Origin: Runella zeae DSM 19591
GTDB lineage: Bacteria; Bacteroidota; Bacteroidia; Cytophagales; Spirosomataceae
Reading direction: 5' to 3'
NCBI RefSeq assembly: GCF_000423565.1
Contig: NZ_AUIF01000041.1
Coordinates: 1-64,000, forward strand
Length of the DNA stretch: 64,000 nt
Every line of letters begins with the position of its first letter. Positions within the stretch are counted from its first letter, which is position 1. The notes below the pieces were generated by a model that was given only the letters and a program-made list of their open reading frames with translations, did no database searches and was not told the DNA's origin. The translations under genes and the position numbers were made by a program. Below, piece by piece: positions 8,293 through 16,497 of this stretch.

Positions 8293-8886
8293 GCAAGCTA
8301 AAAAAGTTTAGTTTTGGCGAATTTAGAATAAATCACTCACATAAAAAACAACCAATAGCGCAGAAAGTAAGGCCATGCTGAAAACTCAACCTTGATTCTG
8401 ATTTGTAGAGATAAACCAGCGCAAACAAAACAAGTACAAAACCTTAAGCGTAGCTTAGAGAGTGAGCTTCCTACGATTATAAAGTAATACTTCGCCTGAA
8501 GACCTACAGCTTGTAGCGGTGCTGGTATGAGAGGGCGTGCTATTCGTTTCTTAAAATTTGATTTATCTCTTTCATTAAGCACTTTTCCCACAAACACACT
8601 GTCGGAGATAGCCTCAAAAGGATGCGCCCCACTCCCGTCAATTAGTTCGAGGCGTGCTGCTAGCCATTTGCCGCCAGTGCCCATTTTGACCAAGAGTTGG
8701 TATTCGGGAAAGGAGTAAACAGAATATATATAATTGTAAAAAAAGTGAATTTAGACTTCCAATAGGGAGTTTTTGTGAATATTTCTAGCCATCTAAAAAG
8801 CTTGTCGCGGAGAAAATTTCTGAGAAAAATACAATATATTTTAGAGTAAAAAAAGACGTGTATGCTTACCGTCGTGAGGTGTTATT
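8293..8886. other. 594-bp stretch without a confident gene
   Basis: Between the M13 peptidase start and the rhomboid stop I find no convincing gene. One minus-strand frame (8337-8684) is protein-like in its first half and is listed separately. No RNA gene or good terminator is seen. The leader of the peptidase gene lies at the left end. Confidence 0.5.
8337..8684 (-). pseudogene. Possible relic or hypothetical ORF
   Basis: From the ATG at 8684 this frame gives 115 residues. The first half (MGTGGKWLAARLELID, then GAHPFEAISDSVFVGKVLNERDKSNF) reads like a real folded domain. The second half is rich in Cys/Phe/Leu and looks like non-coding sequence. The frame also stays open upstream of the ATG (VYSFPEYQLLV) to a stop near 8751 with no earlier ATG. 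That pattern suggests an eroded gene whose ends have been lost. I do not recognise the family. The plus-strand frame over the same bases is Ser/Pro-rich and looks like its shadow. Confidence 0.3.
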
Positions 8887-9708
8887 TTAAGTGTTTTTTT
8901 CTAAAATTTCTCTCTCTCTTTTTGTAAGACTATCGATGCCCTTAGCGTGGATTTTTTCTAAAATTTTATCAACTTTTTGTTGGTTTTCATAGCGTTCATC
9001 CTGATATCGGTCATCGACATTGCGATGGTTTTTAACCCTGAATGAAAACCCTTGAATATAAAGCCAACCGGGTCTTTTGAGAATGATGATTAAAAAAATG
9101 ATAGCAGGAACTACCATTAGTGCTATCACAATCCCATTGGCGGCGATTACTTCTGGGTAAAAAGCAATAGTGGTTAGCAGACCGACTATCGCTCCACCTA
9201 GGTGCGCATCGTGGCCGATATTGTCGTTAAGGGATTTGATGCCATAGATGCAGTAAAATATATATATAATACCGTAAATCCAGCCTGGAAATGAAAAAGG
9301 AATGAAAAGGGGGCGAATATCTATGTCGGGAAAAAGGGCAATAAGCCCAAAAATAACTCCACAAACCGCCCCAGATGCTCCTACGGCCATATACGCACTG
9401 TCGTGCCTATGAAAAAACAGGGCAAGCAAATTGCCGCCGATAAGGCTTACAAAGAAAATTATGCTAAAATTAACGCTTCCTACAATAATTTCAAACGAAC
9501 TAGCAAAGGCATAGAGCGCGTACATATTGAATCCATAATGCCACCAATCTGCGTGCAAAAAACCAGCCGATACTACGCGTTGGTATTGTTTAAATACCAA
9601 TACTTGGTCGGTTTTAAGGGCATATTTGTGAAAAAAAGAAAGGTCTTTGAAACCTTTATAAGAAGTGTAAGCTGTAAATAAGATAAGAATAAGGACAACG
9701 GGTGACAT
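8887..9708 (-). CDS. Rhomboid-family intramembrane serine protease
   Basis: The 273-residue protein has about six to seven hydrophobic helices and the rhomboid active site: Asn61 in HADWWHYGFNM, nucleophile Ser112 in GASGAVCG and His169 in GHDAHLGGA. It would cleave membrane-spanning substrates within the bilayer. After the membrane part a charged tail (about 225-273) ends in a helix resembling the C-terminal region often found in Bacteroidota rhomboids (KILEKIHAKGIDSLTKRE). It begins 2 nt after the stop of the propeller lipoprotein gene, so the two are co-transcribed. Confidence 0.9.
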   Translation of the reverse strand: MSPVVLILILFTAYTSYKGFKDLSFFHKYALKTDQVLVFKQYQRVVSAGFLHADWWHYGFNMYALYAFASSFEIIVGSVNFSIIFFVSLIGGNLLALFFHRHDSAYMAVGASGAVCGVIFGLIALFPDIDIRPLFIPFSFPGWIYGIIYIFYCIYGIKSLNDNIGHDAHLGGAIVGLLTTIAFYPEVIAANGIVIALMVVPAIIFLIIILKRPGWLYIQGFSFRVKNHRNVDDRYQDERYENQQKVDKILEKIHAKGIDSLTKREREILEKNT

Positions 9709-9710
9709 CT

Positions 9711-11258
9711 CTAATTAAAAGTGATTTTAGCTACTCCATAGTTGGTATTCGAACCAAAAACATAATTAAAAAAGCCAATATACATGTTTCCTCCTTTTAG
9801 TTTGATATTAGTGATATTGTCCGATAAAAGAGAAGAGTTTGATTTCAAAAAATGGTGAATTATTTTTCCTTCTTCAAACACCACCAATCCCTGTTTGCTC
9901 CATGCCATCCAAATATAATCATTCGTATCAATCACAAAAGTTTCTAGCCCATTAGGGGGGAAGCTAGGTACGTTAGAGAGAGAGAAAGTGCGGAAAGTAT
10001 TATTTTCGAATCTTATCAAACCACTCCAAAAACCAATCCAGACGACACCTTTAGCATTTACTTTAATGGTTTTTGTGAGTAATGACGAAGATACCGGCTT
10101 GATAAATTTTTGTAGTACTCCATCGTATTTATACAAAAACTGATTTGTATTGACGTATATAAGGTTTTGGTAAAGTGTAAAACCTAAAATGTTTTCTTCT
10201 GGTATGTTAAGTACATGTTGCCATTTTTCTTGTACAAGTTTATAAATAGTGGTCTTGGTGGCACAATAAAGCGTATTATCGAAAACTTCTAGACTAGTAG
10301 TGTTCTCAAAATCAATGTTTGTGTTTTTGGAATGTAGTAGGGTTGTATCTTGCGAGGTAATTGTCAATAATCCAGATGCTGTTGCTACCCAAATGGCATT
10401 ATTAAACTCTACAATACTACTAATTTGACTTGTCGGGATTTTTTGGTGAGTGATTACATATTCTTTGCCATTCTGGTATTTACTCAAATAAATACTACCA
10501 TTTTTTATGTCACCCCAATAAGTTTCATTTTGGGTGACTTCTTGAAGCGAAAGCTGAAGAGGAGGGCTATTTTGCCATTGATTAGCCCAATTCGCAAAAT
10601 CTTCTTTGGTTGGTTTGGATTTAGAGAGAGTTACTGTATAGTTTTGAGTGCTGCCATCTTCGGCCATGACTGTATATATCACAGGCTTTGTAAAGTCTTG
10701 GTTTGTTCCTGAGGCGGGCGAAATCGTAGCGTTTTCTGAAACACTAATGGTGGGTGTAAGCGAATGAAGTGCTATACTGAATGGTACTGAAGCATGAATA
10801 GTATGGGTTAGAGTATCTATATCAGCACTAATATTTGGGTTTAATGATTGAAAGACAAATGTTTTAATAATTTTAGCGGTACTTTTTGCAACCGAAAGCT
10901 GTACTACAAAAGATTGGCTTGAGCCATCTTCGGCAGTTATGGTATAAGTCACAGGCTTGGTAAAATCTTGTACAACACCCGAAGCTGGAGCCACAGTTGC
11001 TTTTTCTGAGATTACAATGGTAGGAGTGAGCTTACTAGCATCCGTACCTATTGGTAATACAGCAGTGATTACTTTTTGATTACTATCAATAGCTGCCTTT
11101 ATGGAAGGAGCGAAGCTTTCGAAACTGAACAAAAGGATATTTTTTGCGCTACTTTTAGTGGGTTCAAACTGCTTTTGAGAACACGCGGAAAAAAGCAAGA
11201 TGAGAACTAAAAAAAGGTAATAATGACTAGATAGCAAAGAATAGATAAACTTGGGCAT
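9711..11258 (-). CDS. Lipoprotein with two Ig-like repeats and a beta-propeller
   Basis: This 515-residue protein starts with a lipoprotein signal (LLFSAC, Cys26). Residues 37-122 and 127-212 are two copies of a beta-sandwich repeat, each with TPTI, ATxxPASG, QDFTKPV and TxxAEDGS elements. Such repeats resemble the DUF5018-type domains of Bacteroidota surface proteins. From about 225 onward, repeated short blades such as NAIWVATASGLLTI, GVVWIGFWSGLIRF and DYIWMAWSKQGLVVF match two-component-regulator-type propeller repeats. The likely role is a surface or periplasmic binding protein; the ligand is unknown. It is transcribed with the downstream rhomboid gene (2-nt gap). Confidence 0.75.
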   Translation of the reverse strand: MPKFIYSLLSSHYYLFLVLILLFSACSQKQFEPTKSSAKNILLFSFESFAPSIKAAIDSNQKVITAVLPIGTDASKLTPTIVISEKATVAPASGVVQDFTKPVTYTITAEDGSSQSFVVQLSVAKSTAKIIKTFVFQSLNPNISADIDTLTHTIHASVPFSIALHSLTPTISVSENATISPASGTNQDFTKPVIYTVMAEDGSTQNYTVTLSKSKPTKEDFANWANQWQNSPPLQLSLQEVTQNETYWGDIKNGSIYLSKYQNGKEYVITHQKIPTSQISSIVEFNNAIWVATASGLLTITSQDTTLLHSKNTNIDFENTTSLEVFDNTLYCATKTTIYKLVQEKWQHVLNIPEENILGFTLYQNLIYVNTNQFLYKYDGVLQKFIKPVSSSLLTKTIKVNAKGVVWIGFWSGLIRFENNTFRTFSLSNVPSFPPNGLETFVIDTNDYIWMAWSKQGLVVFEEGKIIHHFLKSNSSLLSDNITNIKLKGGNMYIGFFNYVFGSNTNYGVAKITFN

Positions 11259-11323
11259 GAAATAAAATATTGAGACTCAGAAAATTTATATAGAAAGATA
11301 GGCATTTGCCTTTCTTTTGTTAA

Positions 11324-11575
11324 TTACATGGAAGAATTCCGAATCTGAATTTCTTTCTTGATTTTTTGTAGATTATTTATAAAGCCAACTAACATCGGAA
11401 AAAACACAAAAGGAAGAAGCGAAAAGGCACTAAATCCTTTGCTTAAAGTAAACAGGAAACAAACAATAAACATCACAATTAGAATCCCGCAAAAAAAAGC
11501 TAACGAAGTTTTAAAGGTTTTTTGTTTGTTAAGAAGCTCCTCAATTGGGAGTTCTTTAAAGTCATTTTGTTCCAT
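11324..11575 (-). CDS. Small two-helix membrane protein
   Basis: The 83-residue protein has a charged amphipathic N-terminus (KELPIEELLNKQK), two hydrophobic segments (about 25-45 and 48-68) and a basic C-terminus, the layout of short inner-membrane proteins common in Bacteroidota and sometimes labelled redox-active disulfide protein 2, although only two Cys are present and no CxxC. It ends 65 nt before the propeller lipoprotein gene on the same strand. Function is unknown. Codon-like composition and a clean two-helix layout make it likely to be real. Confidence 0.6.
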   Translation of the reverse strand: MEQNDFKELPIEELLNKQKTFKTSLAFFCGILIVMFIVCFLFTLSKGFSAFSLLPFVFFPMLVGFINNLQKIKKEIQIRNSSM

Positions 11576-11817
11576 TTTAAGTAGGTATTTATATGGAGGT
11601 GTGAGAGTAAGTCAACAGCAAAGTAAACGAATAGAAGGTTATAATAAAAGCATAGCTACGAGATATTATCAATCAGGCTATGAAGCAGTACTACTTAAAA
11701 ATATGTAAAACCGTTTCAAAAACAAAACATGCTTGGATTGTGCTAATAGACAAAATACTTGGTAAGTAGGATTATCAGGCTAGTTTTAGAAAATCTATAA
11801 TAGTCAGCGGAATCAAC

Positions 11818-12453
11818 TTACAATAGCTCTATTTTATTACGAGAGAGCTTTACTTGCCCCATTTTTTCTAACTGTTTGAGTAAACGAGAAATCACCTCGC
11901 GTGAAGTAGCTAGCTCGTTGGCAAGGCCCTCGTGGGTGATGCTAAATACCGTGCATTTGCACTGTTTAGATTTTCTTTTGAGAAGATTGATTAAGCGTTC
12001 GTCAAGTTTATGAAAAGCGATTTCGTCGATGGCACTGAGTAAATCTTCAAAACGCTTTTGGTAAGTAGCAAACACGAATTGTTTCCAAGAAGAATATTTG
12101 GTCATCCATTCTTCAATTTTCTCAACTGGAATCACAATCAATTGAGTGCGTTCTTCGGCGATAGCGGTGATTTCGCTCTGCTTTCGGTTGAGGCAGCAAG
12201 TGAGCGACATAGCACAAGAATCTAATCCACCAAGATAGTATAATAAAGCTTCTCTACCATCACTGTCTGAACGAAGAATTTTGATAGAACCATTCAAAAT
12301 GATTGGAACACTACGGATATATCCACCAGGGCGCATAAGTACATGTCCCTCTTCAATTTCCATGTAATTGCCTACTTGGGCCAGTTCTTGGAGAAGGCCG
12401 ATTTCGAAGAGACCGCTAAATTTGGAGTGTAGAAACGTTAAGTCGATTTGCAT
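11818..12453 (-). CDS. Crp/Fnr-family transcriptional regulator
   Basis: This 211-residue regulator has an N-terminal cyclic-nucleotide-binding-like beta roll (about 10-120) and a C-terminal winged helix with the recognition segment LANELATSREVISRLLKQLE. The core contains SCAMSLTCCLN-type Cys residues (CAM...TCC), often seen in Bacteroidota members and possibly redox- or metal-sensitive; that is inference. ATGs at 12486 and 12483 are also in frame, but they fall in the loop of a long inverted repeat (12459-12499). The ATG at 12453 directly after it matches family N-termini (MQIDLTFLHS). It follows the membrane-protein pair on the same strand and may control it. Confidence 0.85.
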   Translation of the reverse strand: MQIDLTFLHSKFSGLFEIGLLQELAQVGNYMEIEEGHVLMRPGGYIRSVPIILNGSIKILRSDSDGREALLYYLGGLDSCAMSLTCCLNRKQSEITAIAEERTQLIVIPVEKIEEWMTKYSSWKQFVFATYQKRFEDLLSAIDEIAFHKLDERLINLLKRKSKQCKCTVFSITHEGLANELATSREVISRLLKQLEKMGQVKLSRNKIELL

Positions 12454-12458
12454 TGAAA

Positions 12459-12499
12459 TAGCGAGTAAGGGGGTTGGAATCATCATACCTTACTCGCTA
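12459..12499 (-). promoter_or_regulatory. 12-bp inverted repeat directly before the Crp/Fnr start
   Basis: TAGCGAGTAAGG (12459-12470) and its exact complement (12488-12499) flank a 17-base spacer. In the minus-strand RNA the hairpin ends 5 nt before the ATG at 12453. It could attenuate transcription arriving from the upstream gene, sequester the start region, or be an operator. A weaker second hairpin (TTTGGG/CCCAAA) lies at about 12513-12538. Confidence 0.5.
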
Positions 12500-12542
12500 A
12501 ATAATCAACTTTTGGGAATCATAGTTCCCCAAAGTCTAAAAT

Positions 12543-14204
12543 CTATAGGGAAGTAGAGTTTACAGTAGCATCGAAGATACCAGTCAAGACTTGGCCGTTG
12601 CGTTTGATTTGTAAAAAGATGCGGTATTGCCCGGCTTTGGGGAAAGCATAGGGGAAAACGATGCGATTTTCATGCTTCATTTCTTTCATATCGTGAGAGG
12701 TATTGCCAGTCATGCTACTCATGAGCAATTGGTCACGTTGGGTAGGAGTAAGCGTTTTAAGATGTGCTAGATATCGGTCAATACTGTCCCTAAATGTTTT
12801 GGTGTCATTCTGAAGTCGATAGATGCGTGTGGTATCAGCAATTCGGGTTTGCATAGTTTGCTGAGCTGCCATCGAATAGGTTCCTACAGGATGTAAATGA
12901 ATGTACACCGAGCCATCGGCACGCACAATAGCCGCATGACCGTTCATTCCTAAATAAGGCTCCAGCAAAGCAGCATTGCCATTCGGGTCAAATACCTCAA
13001 AAGCAAGCTGATAGGGTTTTCCAGCTTCAAAAGCCATATCTGATTTGCCTTCCCATACCACCGTGCTACCGTCTTGAAGTTTCGTTTTACTGCCGGGCTT
13101 TCCGCAAATCACTACGTTTTCATCCATAGGAATTTGTTTGGGCCGATTGAGCGGATCACTTACTACATAGGTGTCTTCTGGGTCGGTTTTGAGCTGACCT
13201 TTACCATAAAAAGCGGGGATATCTACCGTATCCGTAATGGTTTCGGTAAACCCTGAGCGTTGTACTATATCTGCATACACTAGGTACTTGCCCGCAGGAA
13301 GCTTAGGCAAATAAGCTTCGAAAGTGGTGGTATCGCGACGCTCGGGGTGAAGGTGTGCAAAAGCATCAAGAGTATGCTGTCGTACCAAAAACAAATGCAT
13401 CAGCTTGCCATGGTCAGGAACTAGAAAACTTAAAGAAGTACGGCGTTGGCGACTTTGGAGGAGTGATAATGTATCTATTTTGAGCTGCAATACTCGTTCA
13501 TCGTTTTGATTAATAACAGTAGCTTTTCCTTCTAAAGGTTTGTACATATATTGACGATAGTCATCCGACCAGCTGTTCCACCAGCTACTTCCTCCATACA
13601 AAATCGCCAAACATGCTACCGTGGCAATACCCATATGAAACCAACGGGTTTTGCGTTGTTGAGGGGTAAGTTGGATGCCAGCTCGTAAGAGCCCATCGCT
13701 TGCGCTTGCTCCAATAGCCGTAACCAAAATAACCACTAGCAAAATCCCAAGTAGGCTCAAAAGCACTCCTAAACCGGCGGGCATATCACGTTTGGCGGTT
13801 GAGATGGCTACAATTGGCACCACAAGCTGCTGCGGCCCTTCATCGCCTTCAAGCGTGATTTGTACGCTAGAAGCACCACTTGCCATTAGCCACACTATTC
13901 CTTGAAACTGCCCTGCTTGATTAGGAGTGGGGAGAATCTCGTCTGAGGAAGGCGCTCCTTCAGCACCCGTTCGGAAATAAATAGGGCGGGCGTGTACACG
14001 CTTTACATTTCCGTTTTCTACGTATACGGTTATTTGGGCAGTACCCGGAATGACATCAGGTGGCTGGAGATTGACCAATACACGATAAGCTCCCGCCTGA
14101 CCTTGAAACAATACCCCCGAGCTTCCTACGTGACTTAAAGCGCCAAACACAATCCCCCAAGATAATAGTCCAAGCAGTATTGTTTTTACCGAAAATATCT
14201 TCAT
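12543..14204 (-). CDS. Membrane-anchored protein with FixH/YtkA-like beta domains, unknown function
   Basis: The 553-residue protein starts with a signal or anchor (about 5-25), has a periplasmic beta domain (about 35-135), two membrane helices (about 145-168 and 190-206) and then a large exported part. The exported part carries two similar histidine motifs: MHLFLVRQHTLDAFAHLHP (269-287) and HAAIVRADGSVYIHLHP (about 427-444). Such HLHP-containing beta-sandwich segments occur in YtkA/FixH-like proteins tied to metal handling. A metal role here is inference. It lies 13 nt after the 408-residue membrane protein gene and 89 nt before the Crp/Fnr regulator, so the three probably form one unit. Confidence 0.65.
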   Translation of the reverse strand: MKIFSVKTILLGLLSWGIVFGALSHVGSSGVLFQGQAGAYRVLVNLQPPDVIPGTAQITVYVENGNVKRVHARPIYFRTGAEGAPSSDEILPTPNQAGQFQGIVWLMASGASSVQITLEGDEGPQQLVVPIVAISTAKRDMPAGLGVLLSLLGILLVVILVTAIGASASDGLLRAGIQLTPQQRKTRWFHMGIATVACLAILYGGSSWWNSWSDDYRQYMYKPLEGKATVINQNDERVLQLKIDTLSLLQSRQRRTSLSFLVPDHGKLMHLFLVRQHTLDAFAHLHPERRDTTTFEAYLPKLPAGKYLVYADIVQRSGFTETITDTVDIPAFYGKGQLKTDPEDTYVVSDPLNRPKQIPMDENVVICGKPGSKTKLQDGSTVVWEGKSDMAFEAGKPYQLAFEVFDPNGNAALLEPYLGMNGHAAIVRADGSVYIHLHPVGTYSMAAQQTMQTRIADTTRIYRLQNDTKTFRDSIDRYLAHLKTLTPTQRDQLLMSSMTGNTSHDMKEMKHENRIVFPYAFPKAGQYRIFLQIKRNGQVLTGIFDATVNSTSL

Positions 14205-14217
14205 AAACTAAAATGAC

Positions 14218-15444
14218 TTAACGTTGAATTTTTTTCATCCATTTACCCCATACCAAACCTACTCGCGCCGACAAAATCCCGAATCCAAGAGCATAAGCCA
14301 TCCCTATCCAAAAATCTGATATGCTTTGTAGTTGCCAAGGAGCATACTTGAATCGATATTCCCAATTGGGGTCGTTGCCAAAATAGTAATAGTGGGTACC
14401 AAAAAACCAATTGCGCGAATGGGGAGATTCTAACAAAAATTCTCCCAAAGGCCATTGAATAAGCAGCATCGTAAGTACAAACACAAGACCCATCACGGTG
14501 GCCATGACCCAGTCATTGAGATACGTAAAGCGACGAAGTATCCAGTCCATAATCAAGGCGGGTACGATAAACATCAACGGGAACGCAAAGCCTTGATAAT
14601 GGTCAATGTGATTCCAAATGGGACCCAGTTTGGGCTCGGCCGGAAACAAAGGAATAATCCAAAGCGTAAGACACATCACTCCCGTATAAACCGCCATCAC
14701 CGAACTAATGGGCCATTTGCCACCTATGCCTCTTCCAAATGCTAACATCAAAAACGGAAAGGCAATGGCTGTAATCTTATAAAAACTAGCATTGTGCATT
14801 TCGCGGGCGCCTAGCTCTTCGGAAAGAAGCGTGTACCACATTGTAATCAAAAACCCCGCTGCCAAAGCAAACAACAACTGAAGACGGTGTATGCGTCTAG
14901 GAGTTTGAAGATTGCCAAATACCGCTTGTGCTAATTGATTTTTAGCAGACAAAACACTCACAATCGCCCCAAATTGAACTCCTATTATGCCTAAAGCCAA
15001 TACGGTATGTGGGGGAGATAGTATCTGCACATCTAGGCCGTAGGTATTGTGCCACCAATCATCAAAAGGAGCGGAGGTAAGCATCATGAGAGCACCCCAG
15101 ATACAAAACAACGCCCCTAGTGAACTATAAAACACACCCCACACTTTTACACTTTGTGCTTTTTGGGAGGCACTTCCTTTGAAAGTAGTATACAAAACTT
15201 GATAGCCAGAAAAAAGCCCAGACACAATAGCACCTACATAAATAACTAAATGTGGTGGTGAAAGAAGCCCGTCACGACCAATACTTAAATGCCAACAGAT
15301 GTCCCAAATAAGACCTACAATAACACAGAGGGAAGAAAACACAACGGCATACAAATAAGGAGGAATGCCCATCAAAAAATCGTTGGTTGCTCCTTTAGAC
15401 TGCTGTGAAGATTGGTCTAAAGTTGCTGAAATCGAATTGGCCAT
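14218..15444 (-). CDS. Polytopic membrane protein with duplicated WH..G.D..SPPH motif, unknown function
   Basis: The 408-residue protein has roughly ten hydrophobic helices. Two helix ends carry the same signature: D48, WH51-52, G56, D58, SPPH62-65, and again D128, WH131-132, G136, D138, SPPH143-146. Extra His residues occur in EMHNAS and NHIDHYQG. The repeated His/Asp pattern inside a membrane protein suggests paired metal- or cofactor-binding sites or an internal duplication. The family is found in other bacteria as an uncharacterised protein, and I cannot assign a reaction. It is the first gene of a unit with the HLHP-motif protein (13-nt gap), so the two probably form a complex. Confidence 0.65.
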   Translation of the reverse strand: MANSISATLDQSSQQSKGATNDFLMGIPPYLYAVVFSSLCVIVGLIWDICWHLSIGRDGLLSPPHLVIYVGAIVSGLFSGYQVLYTTFKGSASQKAQSVKVWGVFYSSLGALFCIWGALMMLTSAPFDDWWHNTYGLDVQILSPPHTVLALGIIGVQFGAIVSVLSAKNQLAQAVFGNLQTPRRIHRLQLLFALAAGFLITMWYTLLSEELGAREMHNASFYKITAIAFPFLMLAFGRGIGGKWPISSVMAVYTGVMCLTLWIIPLFPAEPKLGPIWNHIDHYQGFAFPLMFIVPALIMDWILRRFTYLNDWVMATVMGLVFVLTMLLIQWPLGEFLLESPHSRNWFFGTHYYYFGNDPNWEYRFKYAPWQLQSISDFWIGMAYALGFGILSARVGLVWGKWMKKIQR

Positions 15445-15556
15445 TTTTAGTTGGTTTAGGAGTGTATCTATTTGCTACGTCTCAAAAAATGAAATGTACT
15501 ACTTGGATGAAAACAAAAGTTTAGACAAAACACAAGACCCAATATTTTGTATTTAA

Positions 15557-15587
15557 AAAATCAACACGAAGATAAAGTGTTGATTTT
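15557..15587 (-). terminator. Terminator-like hairpin after the LytTR response regulator
   Basis: AAAATCAACAC (15557-15567) pairs with 15577-15587 across a 9-base loop, with A/T runs on both sides. It lies 131 nt beyond the regulator stop codon and before the leader of the next minus-strand gene. Confidence 0.5.
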
Positions 15588-15717
15588 GTTTGGTTTGTGG
15601 TTTTTGGGTATATTTGTGTTGCGATAAACTTTATAAACCCACAAGCACTTAAGGAGTAACTTGTTTAAAGCGTATCATAAGAAATGCGAAACTTATTTGT
15701 AAGACAATTCAAGCGGC

Positions 15718-16497
15718 TTATTCCCCCATCCAATTTCTAAATTCACTCGATTTGTCACGGCTGATAAATACTTCTTCTTCGGTGGGAGGACGCAAATCAA
15801 TTTTGAGGCGACTATTAAAATGTAAATGAATTTTATCGACAGCTTTGGGGCAGAGAATAAACTGACGATTTGCTCGAAAAAAATGTTTGGGATTGAGTAG
15901 ACACTCAAGTTCGTCTAAGGTATAGTCGATAATAAAAGCCCGCTCATCCCATGTTTTGACGAAACTAAGGCGTTCTTGACTATAAAAATATGCAATTTCA
16001 TGGAGTTCTATAGGGATAAGACGCGCCCCTTGTTTCAATAAAAAACGGTCTCTGTATTCGCTAGGCCCATGTTGAGTTTGTTTGATAAGGTGCAAAAGCC
16101 CGTCGATGTCCAAAGGATTATCTTGGGTGGTACCGTATATTTTCTTGAGTTCTTGAAATTTGGCTAAACTACGACGCAAAGCATCCTCATCGATGGGTTT
16201 AAGTAAATAATCTATGCTATTGACCCTGAAAGCTTGGATGGCGTATTCGTTATAAGCAGTTGTAAAAATAACGGGACTTTTGATTTCAATTTGATTAAAA
16301 ATCTCAAAACTCTGTCCATCTACAAGTTCAATGTCCATCAACAAAAGGTCGGGAGCAGAATGAGTGCTTAACCAAGCAACTGACGCTTCTACGCTATCAA
16401 GCACTGCCAATATCTCAATGGTTTCGTCACAATCTTGTACCATCGTTTTGAGTTGGCGTGCGGCTAACGCTTCGTCTTCAATGATTATTACTTTCAT
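15718..16497 (-). CDS. LytTR-family response regulator
   Basis: The 259-residue protein has an N-terminal receiver domain (about 1-120: acidic pair EDE at 7-9, phospho-acceptor Asp in LLLMDIEL, Thr in FTTAY, Lys in LLKPID) and a C-terminal LytTR DNA-binding domain (about 150-255, with FLLKQGARLIPI and FFRANRQFI). It is the output partner of the histidine kinase upstream: the kinase stop and this ATG overlap as ATGA (16494-16497), so the pair is translationally coupled. The target genes are not evident from the sequence. Confidence 0.93.
   Translation of the reverse strand: MKVIIIEDEALAARQLKTMVQDCDETIEILAVLDSVEASVAWLSTHSAPDLLLMDIELVDGQSFEIFNQIEIKSPVIFTTAYNEYAIQAFRVNSIDYLLKPIDEDALRRSLAKFQELKKIYGTTQDNPLDIDGLLHLIKQTQHGPSEYRDRFLLKQGARLIPIELHEIAYFYSQERLSFVKTWDERAFIIDYTLDELECLLNPKHFFRANRQFILCPKAVDKIHLHFNSRLKIDLRPPTEEEVFISRDKSSEFRNWMGE

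Noticed and set aside
8527-8718. 63-residue plus-strand frame
   Set aside because: Antisense to the better minus-strand relic; Ser/Pro/Arg-rich composition typical of shadows.
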